A stretch of DNA of 47,018 nt from Microbacteriaceae bacterium UBA6152. Lineage in GTDB: Bacteria; Actinomycetota; Actinomycetes; Actinomycetales; Microbacteriaceae. Within the stretch, counting starts at the first letter, position 1, and each line of letters starts with the position of its first letter. The position numbers and the translations under genes were made by a program. Under the pieces are notes generated by a model. That model had not been told where the DNA came from and did not search any database. It saw only the letters and a program-made list of their open reading frames with translations. Shown in pieces: positions 13,473 through 20,495 of the stretch. The stretch is taken from contig DIUS01000101.1 in the NCBI GenBank assembly GCA_002423075.1, positions 1-47,018 of the forward strand, read 5' to 3'.

Positions 13473-14281
13473 TCGGCGACCGCGACGACCGTGCGGCGCA
13501 GGTTCTCCGACTGCGTCTGCACGTACCGTCGAGTCGTCGCGGGACTCGCATGGCCGAGCAGCTCCTGCACGACGAAAACGTCACGGTCGACCTGGTAGGC
13601 GAGGGTCGCGAACCTGTGGCGCAGCGTGTGCAGTGTGAAATCGCCTGGCATCAGCTGCGCGGCGATCTTGCCGACCCATCGCGGCGACAGATGGCCGCCG
13701 AAGTTGCCCGGGAACGCATAGCCGGGCGGCAGGTTGCGCAGCACCCGGGCGAGACCGTCAGGCAACGGCACGACTCGCTCACGGTCACCCTTCCCGTGCA
13801 CGACGAGGGACCAGCCGACGAGGTCCTCGACGAGGTCGCTCGAGTGGATGCTCGCGATCTCGGTGCGGCGCAGGCCGACCTCGGCGGCGAGGCGCAGAAT
13901 CAGGCGAGCGCGCACGTCGCCGGATGCGACCGCCTGACGGTAGACCGCCTCAGGTGCTGGCCGTGCACGGCCGATCTTCGCCTTGACCTTCGGCAGCATC
14001 AGCGCCGGATTCTCGACCGTGCGGTCTGTGGCGACTGCCCACCGCCAGAACGACAGGAACGTCGAGCGGCGCCCGCGCCTGGTCTCGACGGCCCACGTCT
14101 GCGCGGCCGCGTACTCCACCAGCTGCGCGCCCGACACCTGCCAGGGGTCGGCTGGGATGCGCCGCGCGAGATGCTCAAGATGCTGGCACCGCGTGTAGCG
14201 GGTCGTGGAGGGAGCGCCCGCCGCGGTCTGCTGGGCTAGGTATTCGTCGATCGCGGCACGCCATGCGGCAGAAATCGTCAT
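13469..14281 (-). CDS. int: Phage tyrosine integrase
   Basis: This is a 270-residue tyrosine recombinase. An N-terminal SAM-like core-binding domain (to about residue 100) precedes the catalytic domain with R138 or R139 (EVGLRRTEI), K164 (VHGKGDRER), HTLRHR (H218, R221), H244 (LLGHAS) and the nucleophile Y253 (RRYVQ). It inserts the phage at the tRNA T-arm. No separate arm-binding domain is evident, so it is a compact integrase. It is the last gene of the leftward small-gene block and, in the free phage, would be downstream of the repressor. Confidence 0.95.
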   Translation of the reverse strand: MTISAAWRAAIDEYLAQQTAAGAPSTTRYTRCQHLEHLARRIPADPWQVSGAQLVEYAAAQTWAVETRRGRRSTFLSFWRWAVATDRTVENPALMLPKVKAKIGRARPAPEAVYRQAVASGDVRARLILRLAAEVGLRRTEIASIHSSDLVEDLVGWSLVVHGKGDRERVVPLPDGLARVLRNLPPGYAFPGNFGGHLSPRWVGKIAAQLMPGDFTLHTLRHRFATLAYQVDRDVFVVQELLGHASPATTRRYVQTQSENLRRTVVAVAD

Positions 14282-14348
14282 GTTTCATACCTATCGGCTA
14301 CGCCCGCCATCGGCCTTCCCCCACAGCGCGGGCTAGTCACTCTCGGCC

Positions 14349-14483
14349 CTAGGTGGTAGTGCCTGAATCGGGAGAACTAGGTGCATAGCTATAGCAGTTC
14401 ACGCAGGTTCCACCGTCGCCGCTGTAGTCGTGGGCCTCGAACCGCAACCCGCCTTCCTCGAAGTCCCACAGGCACCCGCTCAT
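14349..14483 (-). CDS. Small CxxC phage protein in the leftward block
   Basis: This encodes a 44-residue protein beginning MSGCLWDFEEGG with GGAGGGTGACCG just before the ATG. It has a CVNCYSY motif. Its start overlaps the stop of the preceding small gene (ATGA), and its last residues SSPDSG repeat those of two genes upstream. It lies 67 bp before the integrase start. No family is recognised; a directionality factor would be expected in about this place but there is no HTH in it. Confidence 0.5.
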   Translation of the reverse strand: MSGCLWDFEEGGLRFEAHDYSGDGGTCVNCYSYAPSSPDSGTTT

Positions 14484-14593
14484 CGGTCACCCTCCCCGGA
14501 ATCAGGCCGCACAGCCGAACACGAACACAACGACCCCGGCCAGCCGTGAAAGTGCGTCGCCGGGCGCGGGATGGTGGCAGACGACCCGCTCAC
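14480..14593 (-). CDS. Small hypothetical phage protein
   Basis: This encodes a 37-residue protein (GTG start, MSGSSATIPRPATHF) with CSC. The GTG overlaps the previous stop (GTGA), preceded by GGGGGAGCGACCA as ribosome binding site. It ends RPDSGEGDR, again with the PDSG motif. Evidence is the chain of exact stop-start overlaps rather than any domain. It may be a translational spacer more than a functional protein. Confidence 0.4.
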   Translation of the reverse strand: MSGSSATIPRPATHFHGWPGSLCSCSAVRPDSGEGDR

Positions 14594-14748
14594 TGGTCGC
14601 TCCCCCGCGCAGGGGCGAGTGGCGGTCGCATGTCCTGATTGCGAAAAGTTACCTCGGTCGTTCCGCCTGAGTCCCAACGGGCGCTCACAATCTGCCCGCG
14701 CAGCACCAACCACGCCAACCACATTCTCGTGCTGAATCGTGTCTTCAC
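14590..14748 (-). CDS. Small hypothetical phage protein
   Basis: This encodes a 52-residue basic protein (GTG start, MKTRFSTRMWLAWLV) with one short hydrophobic stretch (MWLAWLVL). Both ends show GTGA overlaps embedded in the same 15-base string GGGAGCGACCAGTGA. It ends RGSDQ, as the gene before it ends GSDQ. No family is recognised. Confidence 0.4.
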   Translation of the reverse strand: MKTRFSTRMWLAWLVLRGQIVSARWDSGGTTEVTFRNQDMRPPLAPARGSDQ

Positions 14749-14951
14749 TGGTCGCTCCCTGAATCGGGCGAACTGCTGTTGAGGAGGCCCGCGGCGATCC
14801 GTCCTGCAAGTTCGCGCGCTCCAGAGTCTTTGGATGCCTCAGCGAGCAACAGTGAGGCGACGTACTCGGTTTGCTCACGGTCGAGCACCACCTCAAAGGT
14901 CTCGACCTCCAGCGGGTGGGCTGCCTGGATGCGTGTGTTCGTCATGGTCAT
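14745..14951 (-). CDS. Hypothetical phage protein
   Basis: This encodes a 68-residue helical protein, MTMTNTRIQAAHPLEVE at the start; the ATG overlaps the previous stop (ATGA). The central part (LDREQTEYVASLLLAEASKD) is an amphipathic helix and the tail SSSPDSGSDQ is a disordered repeat shared with its neighbours. Codon usage looks like real coding sequence. No family recognised. Confidence 0.5.
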   Translation of the reverse strand: MTMTNTRIQAAHPLEVETFEVVLDREQTEYVASLLLAEASKDSGARELAGRIAAGLLNSSSPDSGSDQ

Positions 14952-15343
14952 GCTCCTGTCTCTGAAATCGGTGAACGAGGCACGAAGTCGCCCTCGGGTG
15001 TGACGAGCAGGTTGAGCTGCTCAAGGACCAAGAGGTCACGCGCGGCGGGCAGCTGCCCATGCGTGATGTCGTAGCGAAGATGGTTGAGGCGCAACCAGGC
15101 AGACATGCAGAGATCGATGGTGATGCTGTAGGGGTGGTGCATCTTCGGGTTTGCGCCGTGGTTCATCTCGTAGTGCAGGCGATGCGGCACGATCTCGCCG
15201 CAGCAATCGCACGTCATCGGCTGGTGGCTGTGGAGGTGCATCGCCTCGTTGTACGAGCCGAGCTCGTCAGGCACGCACAAGAAGCACTCGGCGGCCCACT
15301 GTGGTGTCTCGTCGGCGAGAACCGAGAAGTCGAGCATGGTCAC
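14948..15343 (-). CDS. His/Cys-rich phage protein, possible zinc-binding
   Basis: This is a 131-residue protein starting MTMLDFSVLADETP. It holds CFLC (residues 20-23) and a dense set CDCCGE, HRLHYEMNHG and HHPYS followed by IDLCMSA, a spacing that resembles zinc-ribbon or HNH-like folds with a later helical tail ending PRSPISETGA. The start overlaps the stop of the preceding membrane gene (ATGA). It may be a nuclease or a regulatory zinc protein; I do not recognise the family. Confidence 0.55.
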   Translation of the reverse strand: MTMLDFSVLADETPQWAAECFLCVPDELGSYNEAMHLHSHQPMTCDCCGEIVPHRLHYEMNHGANPKMHHPYSITIDLCMSAWLRLNHLRYDITHGQLPAARDLLVLEQLNLLVTPEGDFVPRSPISETGA

Positions 15344-15630
15344 GCCGCGCCGCCTTGTTCGGGTCGCAGGGCGGCGCGGCGGAGTCGGTGGGCATCCAGT
15401 GAGGCCAGGATGCCTGAATCAGTGGCTTTACGGCCGAGCAGCGCGAACCCCGCATACACGAGCACGAGCGCGCCGAGACCGGCCGCGATCACATCGAACG
15501 GACCCGTATACGCGAGCTCATCGGGCGCGCTTGGCGAAGGTACAATGACGACGCCCTCACCGATCTCGGGATGCTCGGCGATGGGCGACTCGACGACCGG
15601 GCCGTCGAGATCGGGCTCGCGCTCAGACAT
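15340..15630 (-). CDS. Small membrane protein next to attR
   Basis: This encodes a 96-residue protein, MSEREPDLDGPVVES at the start, with an acidic N-terminal part and one transmembrane span (about residues 43-65, FDVIAAGLGALVLVYAGFALLG) and a basic tail. The ATG overlaps the stop of the viral-form repressor tail by 8 bp (15623..15630), showing it was the second gene of the leftward operon in the phage. A membrane protein next to the repressor suggests a superinfection-exclusion role, but that is inference. Confidence 0.6.
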   Translation of the reverse strand: MSEREPDLDGPVVESPIAEHPEIGEGVVIVPSPSAPDELAYTGPFDVIAAGLGALVLVYAGFALLGRKATDSGILASLDAHRLRRAALRPEQGGAA

Positions 15631-15748
15631 GAGCGAGCACTCCCGTCGTGCAGATGCCGCCGCGATAGAGAATCGCCCAGAAGTTGAGTTCTTCCTCCAG
15701 GTCGGCTACAGAACAGAAGGTTGGGAGTTCGAGTCTCTCCGGGCGCGC
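15623..15748 (-). other. Detached 3' coding segment of the viral-form repressor
   Basis: Read leftward from the attR core, the frame that the repressor uses at attL stays open from GCGCGCCCG through 33 further codons beyond the visible window sequence (PTFCSVADLEEELNFWAILY, then RGGICTTGVLAHV) to TGA at 15625..15623. The stop overlaps the ATG of the next gene by 8 bp. In the integrated state this piece has no start of its own. Rejoined at attP it gives a 114-residue repressor. Computed by hand from the two ends. Confidence 0.75.
15714..15748. repeat. attR core, phage copy of tRNA 3' end
   Basis: This is the copy of the tRNA T-arm and acceptor end brought by the phage; 15724..15748 match 1..25 exactly. 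The match to the expected tRNA-Arg(ACG) anticodon arm and variable loop continues left as CAGAAGGTT from 15714, and more loosely from CTAC at 15706, with two differences from the canonical CTACGGATCAG. Strand exchange must therefore lie right of those differences. Confidence 0.85.
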
Positions 15749-15752
15749 GTCC

Positions 15753-15781
15753 AGCCCCCTGCCCACGGGTGGGGGGCTTTT
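15753..15781 (+). terminator. Displaced tRNA terminator
   Basis: AGCCCCC (15753..15759) pairs with GGGGGCT (15772..15778), followed by TTTT. It directly follows the 3' end of the tRNA-like core, so it was the terminator of the host tRNA gene before the phage separated the two by about 15.7 kb. Confidence 0.8.
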
Positions 15782-15987
15782 GCGTGCCCTGGATCGTCGA
15801 TGCGGCGCGAAGCTGGTTGTCTAGCATTTCTTCGGCCCCGACGGGCACCAGCATTGCCGAAGAGCCGAGCGCAGTGACGTAATGCGTACATGCGGCGGCG
15901 ATCACGCTTGCTCCCTCTCCGTGAAGCTGATTCAGTAAGACGCTTGCGTGCTGACGCGGGCGCCATCCTGACCCCACGGAGTACGTC

Positions 15988-17184
15988 ATGCGCCTCGATC
16001 CTCGCCGCTTCGCGACAGCCGTCACCGGCGCGGCTGCCGTCGCTCTGCTGATCGGAATCCTGGGCGCGGTTCCGCCGGTCGAGGCGGCTCCGGACAGCAA
16101 CAAGGTGACGATCTGCCATCGCACGCACTCGGTCACCAATCCGTACCGCATGATCACCGTCAGTGCGAGCGCCGCCGACGGAGTCCCTCGAGGCGCACGC
16201 AACGACCACGTCAGCCACGACCTCAGCTACACCGTGGACGACACCACCTACCTCGTTTTCGATCCTTCAGTGAGTTATCCCTCGAACCAAAAGCACTGGG
16301 GCGACATCATTCCCCCGGTGCGCCGGGGCGACGGTCTGAACTGGAATGCGCCGGGAGCCCAAGCGATCTACACCGGCACCGGCTCATCATTCGGGCTGTG
16401 CCGCCGCATGTCTGCCAAGCAGTTCTTCGACATCGAAGTCGAAGCCCTTCCGCCGGGCCTCACTCCCGATGAGCGAAACGATGCCCTGGACGAGATCCTG
16501 GAAGACCTCGACGACCAGGGCGCCCTCGAAGACGACAAGATCAAAGACGAGCTCGACATCGACGAATTCTCCGATCTTGACCCGACTGACCTGCCCGAAC
16601 GGTTCGACGACCTTCCTGACGCTCCCCTCGGCACTCCGCCGCCCGGTGGTTTCGGCGCCGAACCTGGTCGCCAGAAGATCGCCGTGGTGGTGTGGTTCGA
16701 CCTGGATCGTGACGGGGCTTTCGACAGCGATGAGGAGCCTGCTCCGGGAGTCACCGTCTCGCTCGATGCGATTCTCGAGGCCAGCTCGGCCGATGTCGGC
16801 GGGTCGTCGTTCCTCTCGACGGCGGCGGGCGACTACGTCACCGACGCGCAGGGCACGGTCATTGTGGATGACATACCGGCGGGGCAGTGGGATGTCGCCG
16901 CCGTTCCGCCGAGCGGCACCGAGGTCACCTTCGACTCAGAAGGCACGCCTAACGACGGGCGCGCACAGGTTGACGTTCCTGCAGACTCAGCGGGCTTTGC
17001 GTGGGTCGGTCTCGTTCCCGCCGCAGCGGGTGCCGGAGGCGACGACGACGCCGAGCTCGCACGAACCGGAGCCTCCCCGGTGGTGCCCGCTTCGCTCGGC
17101 GCCGCCGCGATTCTCCTTCTCGTCGGAGCAGGGTTTCTGCGGCGTCGGCGCGGTGCGGGCACGCCCAGTAGCATGACCTCGTGA
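15988..17184 (+). CDS. LARTG-anchored secreted surface protein
   Basis: This is a 398-residue protein. A signal peptide (hydrophobic core about 10-27, ending near VEAAPDS) is followed by a Cys/His unit, VTICHRTHSVTNPYRMITVS with DHVSHD, seen in many actinobacterial exported proteins. An acidic linker (about 165-220) precedes a SdrD B-like domain (VVVWFDLDRDGAFDSDEEP, TVIVDDIPAGQWDV). The C-terminus has LARTG, a hydrophobic span and RRRRG, a sorting signal of the LAxTG type used by class E sortases. It is the first host gene after the prophage and has GC codon use like its neighbours. Confidence 0.87.
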   Translation: MRLDPRRFATAVTGAAAVALLIGILGAVPPVEAAPDSNKVTICHRTHSVTNPYRMITVSASAADGVPRGARNDHVSHDLSYTVDDTTYLVFDPSVSYPSNQKHWGDIIPPVRRGDGLNWNAPGAQAIYTGTGSSFGLCRRMSAKQFFDIEVEALPPGLTPDERNDALDEILEDLDDQGALEDDKIKDELDIDEFSDLDPTDLPERFDDLPDAPLGTPPPGGFGAEPGRQKIAVVVWFDLDRDGAFDSDEEPAPGVTVSLDAILEASSADVGGSSFLSTAAGDYVTDAQGTVIVDDIPAGQWDVAAVPPSGTEVTFDSEGTPNDGRAQVDVPADSAGFAWVGLVPAAAGAGGDDDAELARTGASPVVPASLGAAAILLLVGAGFLRRRRGAGTPSSMTS

Positions 17185-18092
17185 TCCCCCTGCCGCAGCT
17201 ATCCGATGAGGTGGCTGCGGCACTCGCCGCGCGCCGACCCGTCGTCGCCCTCGAGTCGACCATCATCAGCCACGGCCTGCCGCGGCCGCGCAACCACGAG
17301 GCGGCGCTCGAGTTCGAGAGCATCCTGCGTGATGCCGGTGTCACGCCCGCGACGATCGCGGTGCTCGACGGGGTGCCGCGCATCGGCCTCGATGCCGAGG
17401 GCGTACGGCGCATCGCCGACGACGACCTCGCGAAGGCGAGCGTGCGCGATCTGCCCATCCTCGCCGCGCGCGGGGCGAGTGGCGCGACGACGGTCGCCGC
17501 CACGGCGCACCTTGCGGCGATGGCGGGCATCCGCGTCTTCGCCACCGGTGGTCTCGGCGGCGTGCACCGCGGTGCGAGCGAGACCTTCGACGAATCGGCA
17601 GACCTCTCGACGCTCGCGGTGACGCCGATCACGGTCGTCTCGGCGGGTGTCAAGAGCGTGCTCGATATCGCGGCCACCCTCGAGCGCCTCGAGACCTACT
17701 CGGTGCCCGTCATCGGGCTCGGCACGACCGTGTTTCCGAGCTTCTGGTTGCGTGAGAGCGACTTCACCCTCGACTGGGCGGTCGATACTGCCGAGCAGGT
17801 CGCCGACGTCATGGCCGCGCACGACGCTCTGGGGCACCGACAGGGCATCGTGGTCGCGAACCCCATTCCCGCAGAGCAGGCCTGGGAGCGCGAGGAGCAC
17901 GATCGTGTGCTCGCCGCTGCTGTCGCCGAAGCCGACGCCCAGGGAATCCGCGGCAAGGCCGTCACGCCCTTCCTGCTCGGCCGCATCGTCGAGCTCAGCG
18001 AGGGCCGCAGTCTCGAGGTCAACCTCGACCTCGCACGCAACAACGTGGCCGTCGCCGGCCGCATCGCCGCGGCCTGGGCCGCGCGAGGCTAG
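17181..18092 (+). CDS. psuG: Pseudouridine-5'-phosphate glycosidase
   Basis: This is a 303-residue enzyme of the PsuG/IndA family, which splits pseudouridine 5'-phosphate into uracil and ribose 5-phosphate. The start motif VVALESTIISHGLPRP, the central TVAATAHLAAMAGIRVFATG with GGVHRGA, then SAGVKSVLDIAATLE and the C-terminal RGKAVTPFLLGRI are family hallmarks. GTG start, overlapping the previous gene by 4 bp. A PfkB kinase follows 11 bp later, so the pair makes a pseudouridine salvage operon. Confidence 0.95.
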   Translation: MIPLPQLSDEVAAALAARRPVVALESTIISHGLPRPRNHEAALEFESILRDAGVTPATIAVLDGVPRIGLDAEGVRRIADDDLAKASVRDLPILAARGASGATTVAATAHLAAMAGIRVFATGGLGGVHRGASETFDESADLSTLAVTPITVVSAGVKSVLDIAATLERLETYSVPVIGLGTTVFPSFWLRESDFTLDWAVDTAEQVADVMAAHDALGHRQGIVVANPIPAEQAWEREEHDRVLAAAVAEADAQGIRGKAVTPFLLGRIVELSEGRSLEVNLDLARNNVAVAGRIAAAWAARG

Positions 18093-18103
18093 CGGGCAGC
18101 CGC

Positions 18104-18991
18104 ATGACGGGTGCGCGCGCGGTCGTGATCGGCGACGTCATCGACGACATCATCGTGGTGCCGATCGGGCCCGTGCGGCCCGACACCGACACGACCGCGC
18201 GCATCTCGCGCCACGAGGGCGGTTCAGCGGCGAACACGGCGGCGTGGATGGCCAGCCGGGGTGCGCCGGTCGACTTCGTGGGCTGCGTCGGGGTCGGCGA
18301 CCTCGAGCGCCACGGCGCGGTGCTGCGCGACCTCGGCGTCACGCCGCACCTGAGCGAGCATCCGTCGCTGGCGACCGGCACGATCGTGATCGTCGTCGAC
18401 GGCGAGCAGCGCACGATGCTGACCGACCGGGGGGCCAACGCGGGGCTCAGCGCCGACGCGGTCACCGACGCGCTGCTCGCTGATGCCGCCGTGCTGCACC
18501 TCACCGGCTACAGTCTCGTCGACGCCTTCAGCGCCGCGGTGCTCGGCGCACTCATCGACCGGGCTCACGCGCACGGCGTGCTGGTGACGCTCGACCCCGG
18601 GTCGGCGGGCTTCATCGCCGACTACGGAGTCGCCGCGTTCCGCGCGGCGCTGCAGGGCATCGACCTGCTGCTGCCCAACCTCGCCGAGGGGCGACTGCTC
18701 GCGGGCACCGACGACCAGGCTGCGCTCATCGACTCGCTGCTCGAGATCGCTCCCGCGGTCGTTCTGACCGATGGTGCGGGCGTCGTCGTCGTGGCACGTC
18801 GGGGCGAGCCGATCATCGAAGTACCCGTCACGGCCGTCGAAGCCGTCGACCCGACAGGCGCGGGCGACGCGTTCACGGCAGGCCTTCTCACCGCCCTGCT
18901 CGCCGGCGACGATCTCGTCGACGCCGCTCGGGCGGGCGTGCTGGTCGCGAGCCAGGCGGTCACTCGTGCGGGAGCACGGCCTCCGCGCTGA
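18104..18991 (+). CDS. psuK: PfkB-family sugar kinase, probable pseudouridine kinase
   Basis: This is a 295-residue ribokinase-like enzyme. The N-terminal GDVIDDIIVVP, the substrate motif GGSAANTAAWMA and the catalytic DPTGAGDAFTAGLLTALL (Asp base) are the PfkB signatures. Next to psuG it probably phosphorylates pseudouridine to the 5'-phosphate. The substrate is inferred from the neighbour; the family also includes ribokinases and adenosine kinases. Its 3' end overlaps that of the leftward EamA transporter by 32 bp (18960..18991). Confidence 0.87.
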   Translation: MTGARAVVIGDVIDDIIVVPIGPVRPDTDTTARISRHEGGSAANTAAWMASRGAPVDFVGCVGVGDLERHGAVLRDLGVTPHLSEHPSLATGTIVIVVDGEQRTMLTDRGANAGLSADAVTDALLADAAVLHLTGYSLVDAFSAAVLGALIDRAHAHGVLVTLDPGSAGFIADYGVAAFRAALQGIDLLLPNLAEGRLLAGTDDQAALIDSLLEIAPAVVLTDGAGVVVVARRGEPIIEVPVTAVEAVDPTGAGDAFTAGLLTALLAGDDLVDAARAGVLVASQAVTRAGARPPR

Positions 18992-19853
18992 CGACGGGCG
19001 GTCGAGGCGAGGTCGCGACCGCTCCGGCACACGCGATGACGACGGCGGCGATGGCCGCGAGCTGCAGCAGACCGAGGGCCTGGCCGAGCACGAGCAGCCC
19101 CGCGAGCGCGGCGACGGCTGGGCCGAGGCTCGCCAGCACGCCGAACACGCGTGTCGGCATGCGCTTGAGGGCGATGAACTCGAGCGCGTAGGGCACGGCT
19201 GAGGTCAAGACGGCGATGCCGGCGAAGATGACCAGCAGCATCGGGTCGAGCACGACGGCCGCGCTGGCCGGTACCGCGCCGAGCGGCACCACGATGATCG
19301 CGGCCACGAGCATGGCCATCGCGAGCCCGTCGACGCCACGGGCACGAGGGCCAAGCCTCGCCGAGGCGACGATGTAGAGGGCCCAGAACGCGGCTGCGCC
19401 GAGTGCGGCGAGCACACCGACGAGGGCGAGCGCGCCGTCATCGCCGTTGCCGCTGAGCCACAAGCCGACGATTCCCAGCGCCGCGAGCGCGACCCAGCCG
19501 AGGTCGCGCCATCGGCGGGTGCCCGCGACCGCGACGGCGAGCGGACCGAGCAACTCGATCGTGACGGCGACGCCCAGCGGGATGCTCGCGATCGCTTGGT
19601 AGATGAGCACGTTCATGCCGGCCAGACCGAGACCGAGCATCCCGACCCCGACCCACGTCTGCCTGCTCCACCCCCGTACCTGCGGGCGCACCGCGACGAT
19701 CAGGATCACCGCGGCGAAGCCGAGCCTCAACGCGGCAGCGCCGAGCGGACCGACCTCAGAGAAGTACGATCCGGCGATCGCATTGCCGAACTGCACCGAG
19801 AGGATCGCGAGCACGGCGAGCACGACCGGAGGAGGAACGACAGAGGTGCGCAC
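18960..19853 (-). CDS. EamA/DMT-family transporter
   Basis: This is a membrane protein with about ten transmembrane spans and two EamA repeats (e.g. PLGAAALRLGFAAVILIVAV; AVPYALEFIALKRMPTRVFG). The start is placed at GTG 19853 (MRTSVVPPPVVLAV); an ATG at 19904 would sit in a hairpin that ends the gene upstream. The family exports amino acids and other metabolites (RhtA-like). It is convergent with psuK and overlaps it; no link to pseudouridine is needed. The substrate cannot be deduced. Confidence 0.85.
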   Translation of the reverse strand: MRTSVVPPPVVLAVLAILSVQFGNAIAGSYFSEVGPLGAAALRLGFAAVILIVAVRPQVRGWSRQTWVGVGMLGLGLAGMNVLIYQAIASIPLGVAVTIELLGPLAVAVAGTRRWRDLGWVALAALGIVGLWLSGNGDDGALALVGVLAALGAAAFWALYIVASARLGPRARGVDGLAMAMLVAAIIVVPLGAVPASAAVVLDPMLLVIFAGIAVLTSAVPYALEFIALKRMPTRVFGVLASLGPAVAALAGLLVLGQALGLLQLAAIAAVVIACAGAVATSPRPPVVSAEAVLPHE

Positions 19854-19895
19854 CTGAGCGAGTATGCCGCAGGGCGCCGACGATGCGCGCACAGA

Positions 19896-19944
19896 CGACG
19901 ACACCCCGCGCGGTTCTGTCGCAGAACCGGGCGGGGCGTCGTCG
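19896..19944 (-). terminator. Long hairpin terminator of the Pro/Ser-rich gene
   Basis: CGACGAC, CCCCGC and GGTTCTG pair with CAGAACC, GCGGGG and GTCGTCG around a TCG loop, a long interrupted stem of about 20 bp. It follows the leftward gene 19977..20369. There is no long T-run, so termination may be partial, but the strength of the stem argues for it. It also overlaps the upstream alternative start of the EamA gene. Confidence 0.6.
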
Positions 19945-19976
19945 ATGCCAGAGATCGTCTGTCGACGTGTGGCGGA

Positions 19977-20369
19977 TTAGTCGGACGAACCGACGCTTGC
20001 GGGGCTGTCGACCGATGCGGGCGATGCGGGGCTCGCGGGCGACGCGGGCGACGGCGGCGAATCGGGGCTCGCCGGCGACGGGGCCGAGACGCTCGCGGGC
20101 GAGACGGGCGATGCGGGGCTCACGCTCGACGTCGGGCTCGGGGTACTCGTCGGGCTCGGGGTCATGATGCTGTCGCTCGACACCGAGAACAGCAGAGCGT
20201 TGCCCTTCGAGTCGTCGGCGCTGTCGCCGGTGGAGATGCCCGGAACGGAGAGGTTCGTGGCACTGGCCACGAGGGGCAGGGCGTTCGCCGTCGTGACTGC
20301 GCCTGCGGCCATCACGCCGAGGCCGAGAGCCGAGGCGGCTCCGATGGCGATCCAGTTCTTGGCTTCCAT
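19977..20369 (-). CDS. Secreted Pro/Ser/Ala-rich low-complexity protein
   Basis: This encodes a 130-residue protein with AAGGGACC before an ATG at 20369 (MEAKNWIAIGAASALG). A signal sequence or single span (about residues 6-29) precedes a folded-looking piece (VASATNLSVPGISTGDSADD) and a C-terminal 60 residues of SP/AS repeats (SPASPVSPASVSAPSPASP). Such stretches span or stick to the cell wall. No sortase motif. The function is unknown. Confidence 0.65.
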   Translation of the reverse strand: MEAKNWIAIGAASALGLGVMAAGAVTTANALPLVASATNLSVPGISTGDSADDSKGNALLFSVSSDSIMTPSPTSTPSPTSSVSPASPVSPASVSAPSPASPDSPPSPASPASPASPASVDSPASVGSSD

Positions 20370-20495
20370 GAGTGGTCCCTTTCGCGCTGCGGGGGAGTCG
20401 GGGCGATGCCGCCCGGTGCTCCGTCGATAGCTGAACTCTCTCGCGCCACCATGAGACCACCAGGAGGAGTGCATGAGAGCACTCTCATCTTCGCG

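Larger units (their letters stand above)
14480..14774 (-). repeat. Repeated stop-start junction motif in the leftward block
   Basis: On the minus strand, GGGAGCGACCAGTGA occurs at 14759..14745 and again at 14604..14590, both times forming the ribosome binding site, stop and start of two adjacent small genes. A diverged copy (GGGGAGGGTGACCGATGA) is at 14497..14480, and the upstream CCCGATTCAGG (SPDSG) recurs at the ends of the genes and at 14361..14371. The genes' termini therefore look duplicated as cassettes. Confidence 0.6.
1..15748. mobile_element. Complete miniature temperate siphophage prophage
   Basis: A 25-bp perfect direct repeat at 1..25 and 15724..15748 bounds a contiguous phage gene set: repressor, HTH initiator-like gene, HNH, terminase, portal, protease-capsid, tail, endolysin, holin and integrase. 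All structural genes run rightward from 336 to 13472. The repressor at the left end and the integrase block at the right end run leftward, so in the circular phage genome the leftward genes are contiguous across attP. At about 15.7 kb this is very small for a tailed temperate phage. Gene order and the protease-capsid fusion recall the roughly 15-17 kb Arthrobacter and Microbacterium siphophages (from memory). No gene is visibly broken, so it may be inducible. Confidence 0.95.

Noticed and set aside
15640..15748. Complete tRNA gene at attR
   Set aside because: The sequence left of the core does not form an anticodon stem or D-arm; only the 3' third is tRNA-like.
1..15748. Dedicated anti-phage defence system or toxin-antitoxin in the prophage
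   Set aside because: No recognisable restriction, toxin-antitoxin, retron or abortive infection gene; only unassigned small proteins remain as candidates.
15489..16202. Leftward open frame of about 237 codons across the attR core and into the host
   Set aside because: It crosses a recombination joint, overlaps the real membrane gene and the start of the LARTG protein on the other strand, and reads as out-of-frame tRNA and terminator sequence.
19977..20160. CRISPR-like or tandem repeat array
   Set aside because: The periodicity is codon-level (SPASP-type repeats) inside a gene with signal sequence, with no fixed-length spacers.
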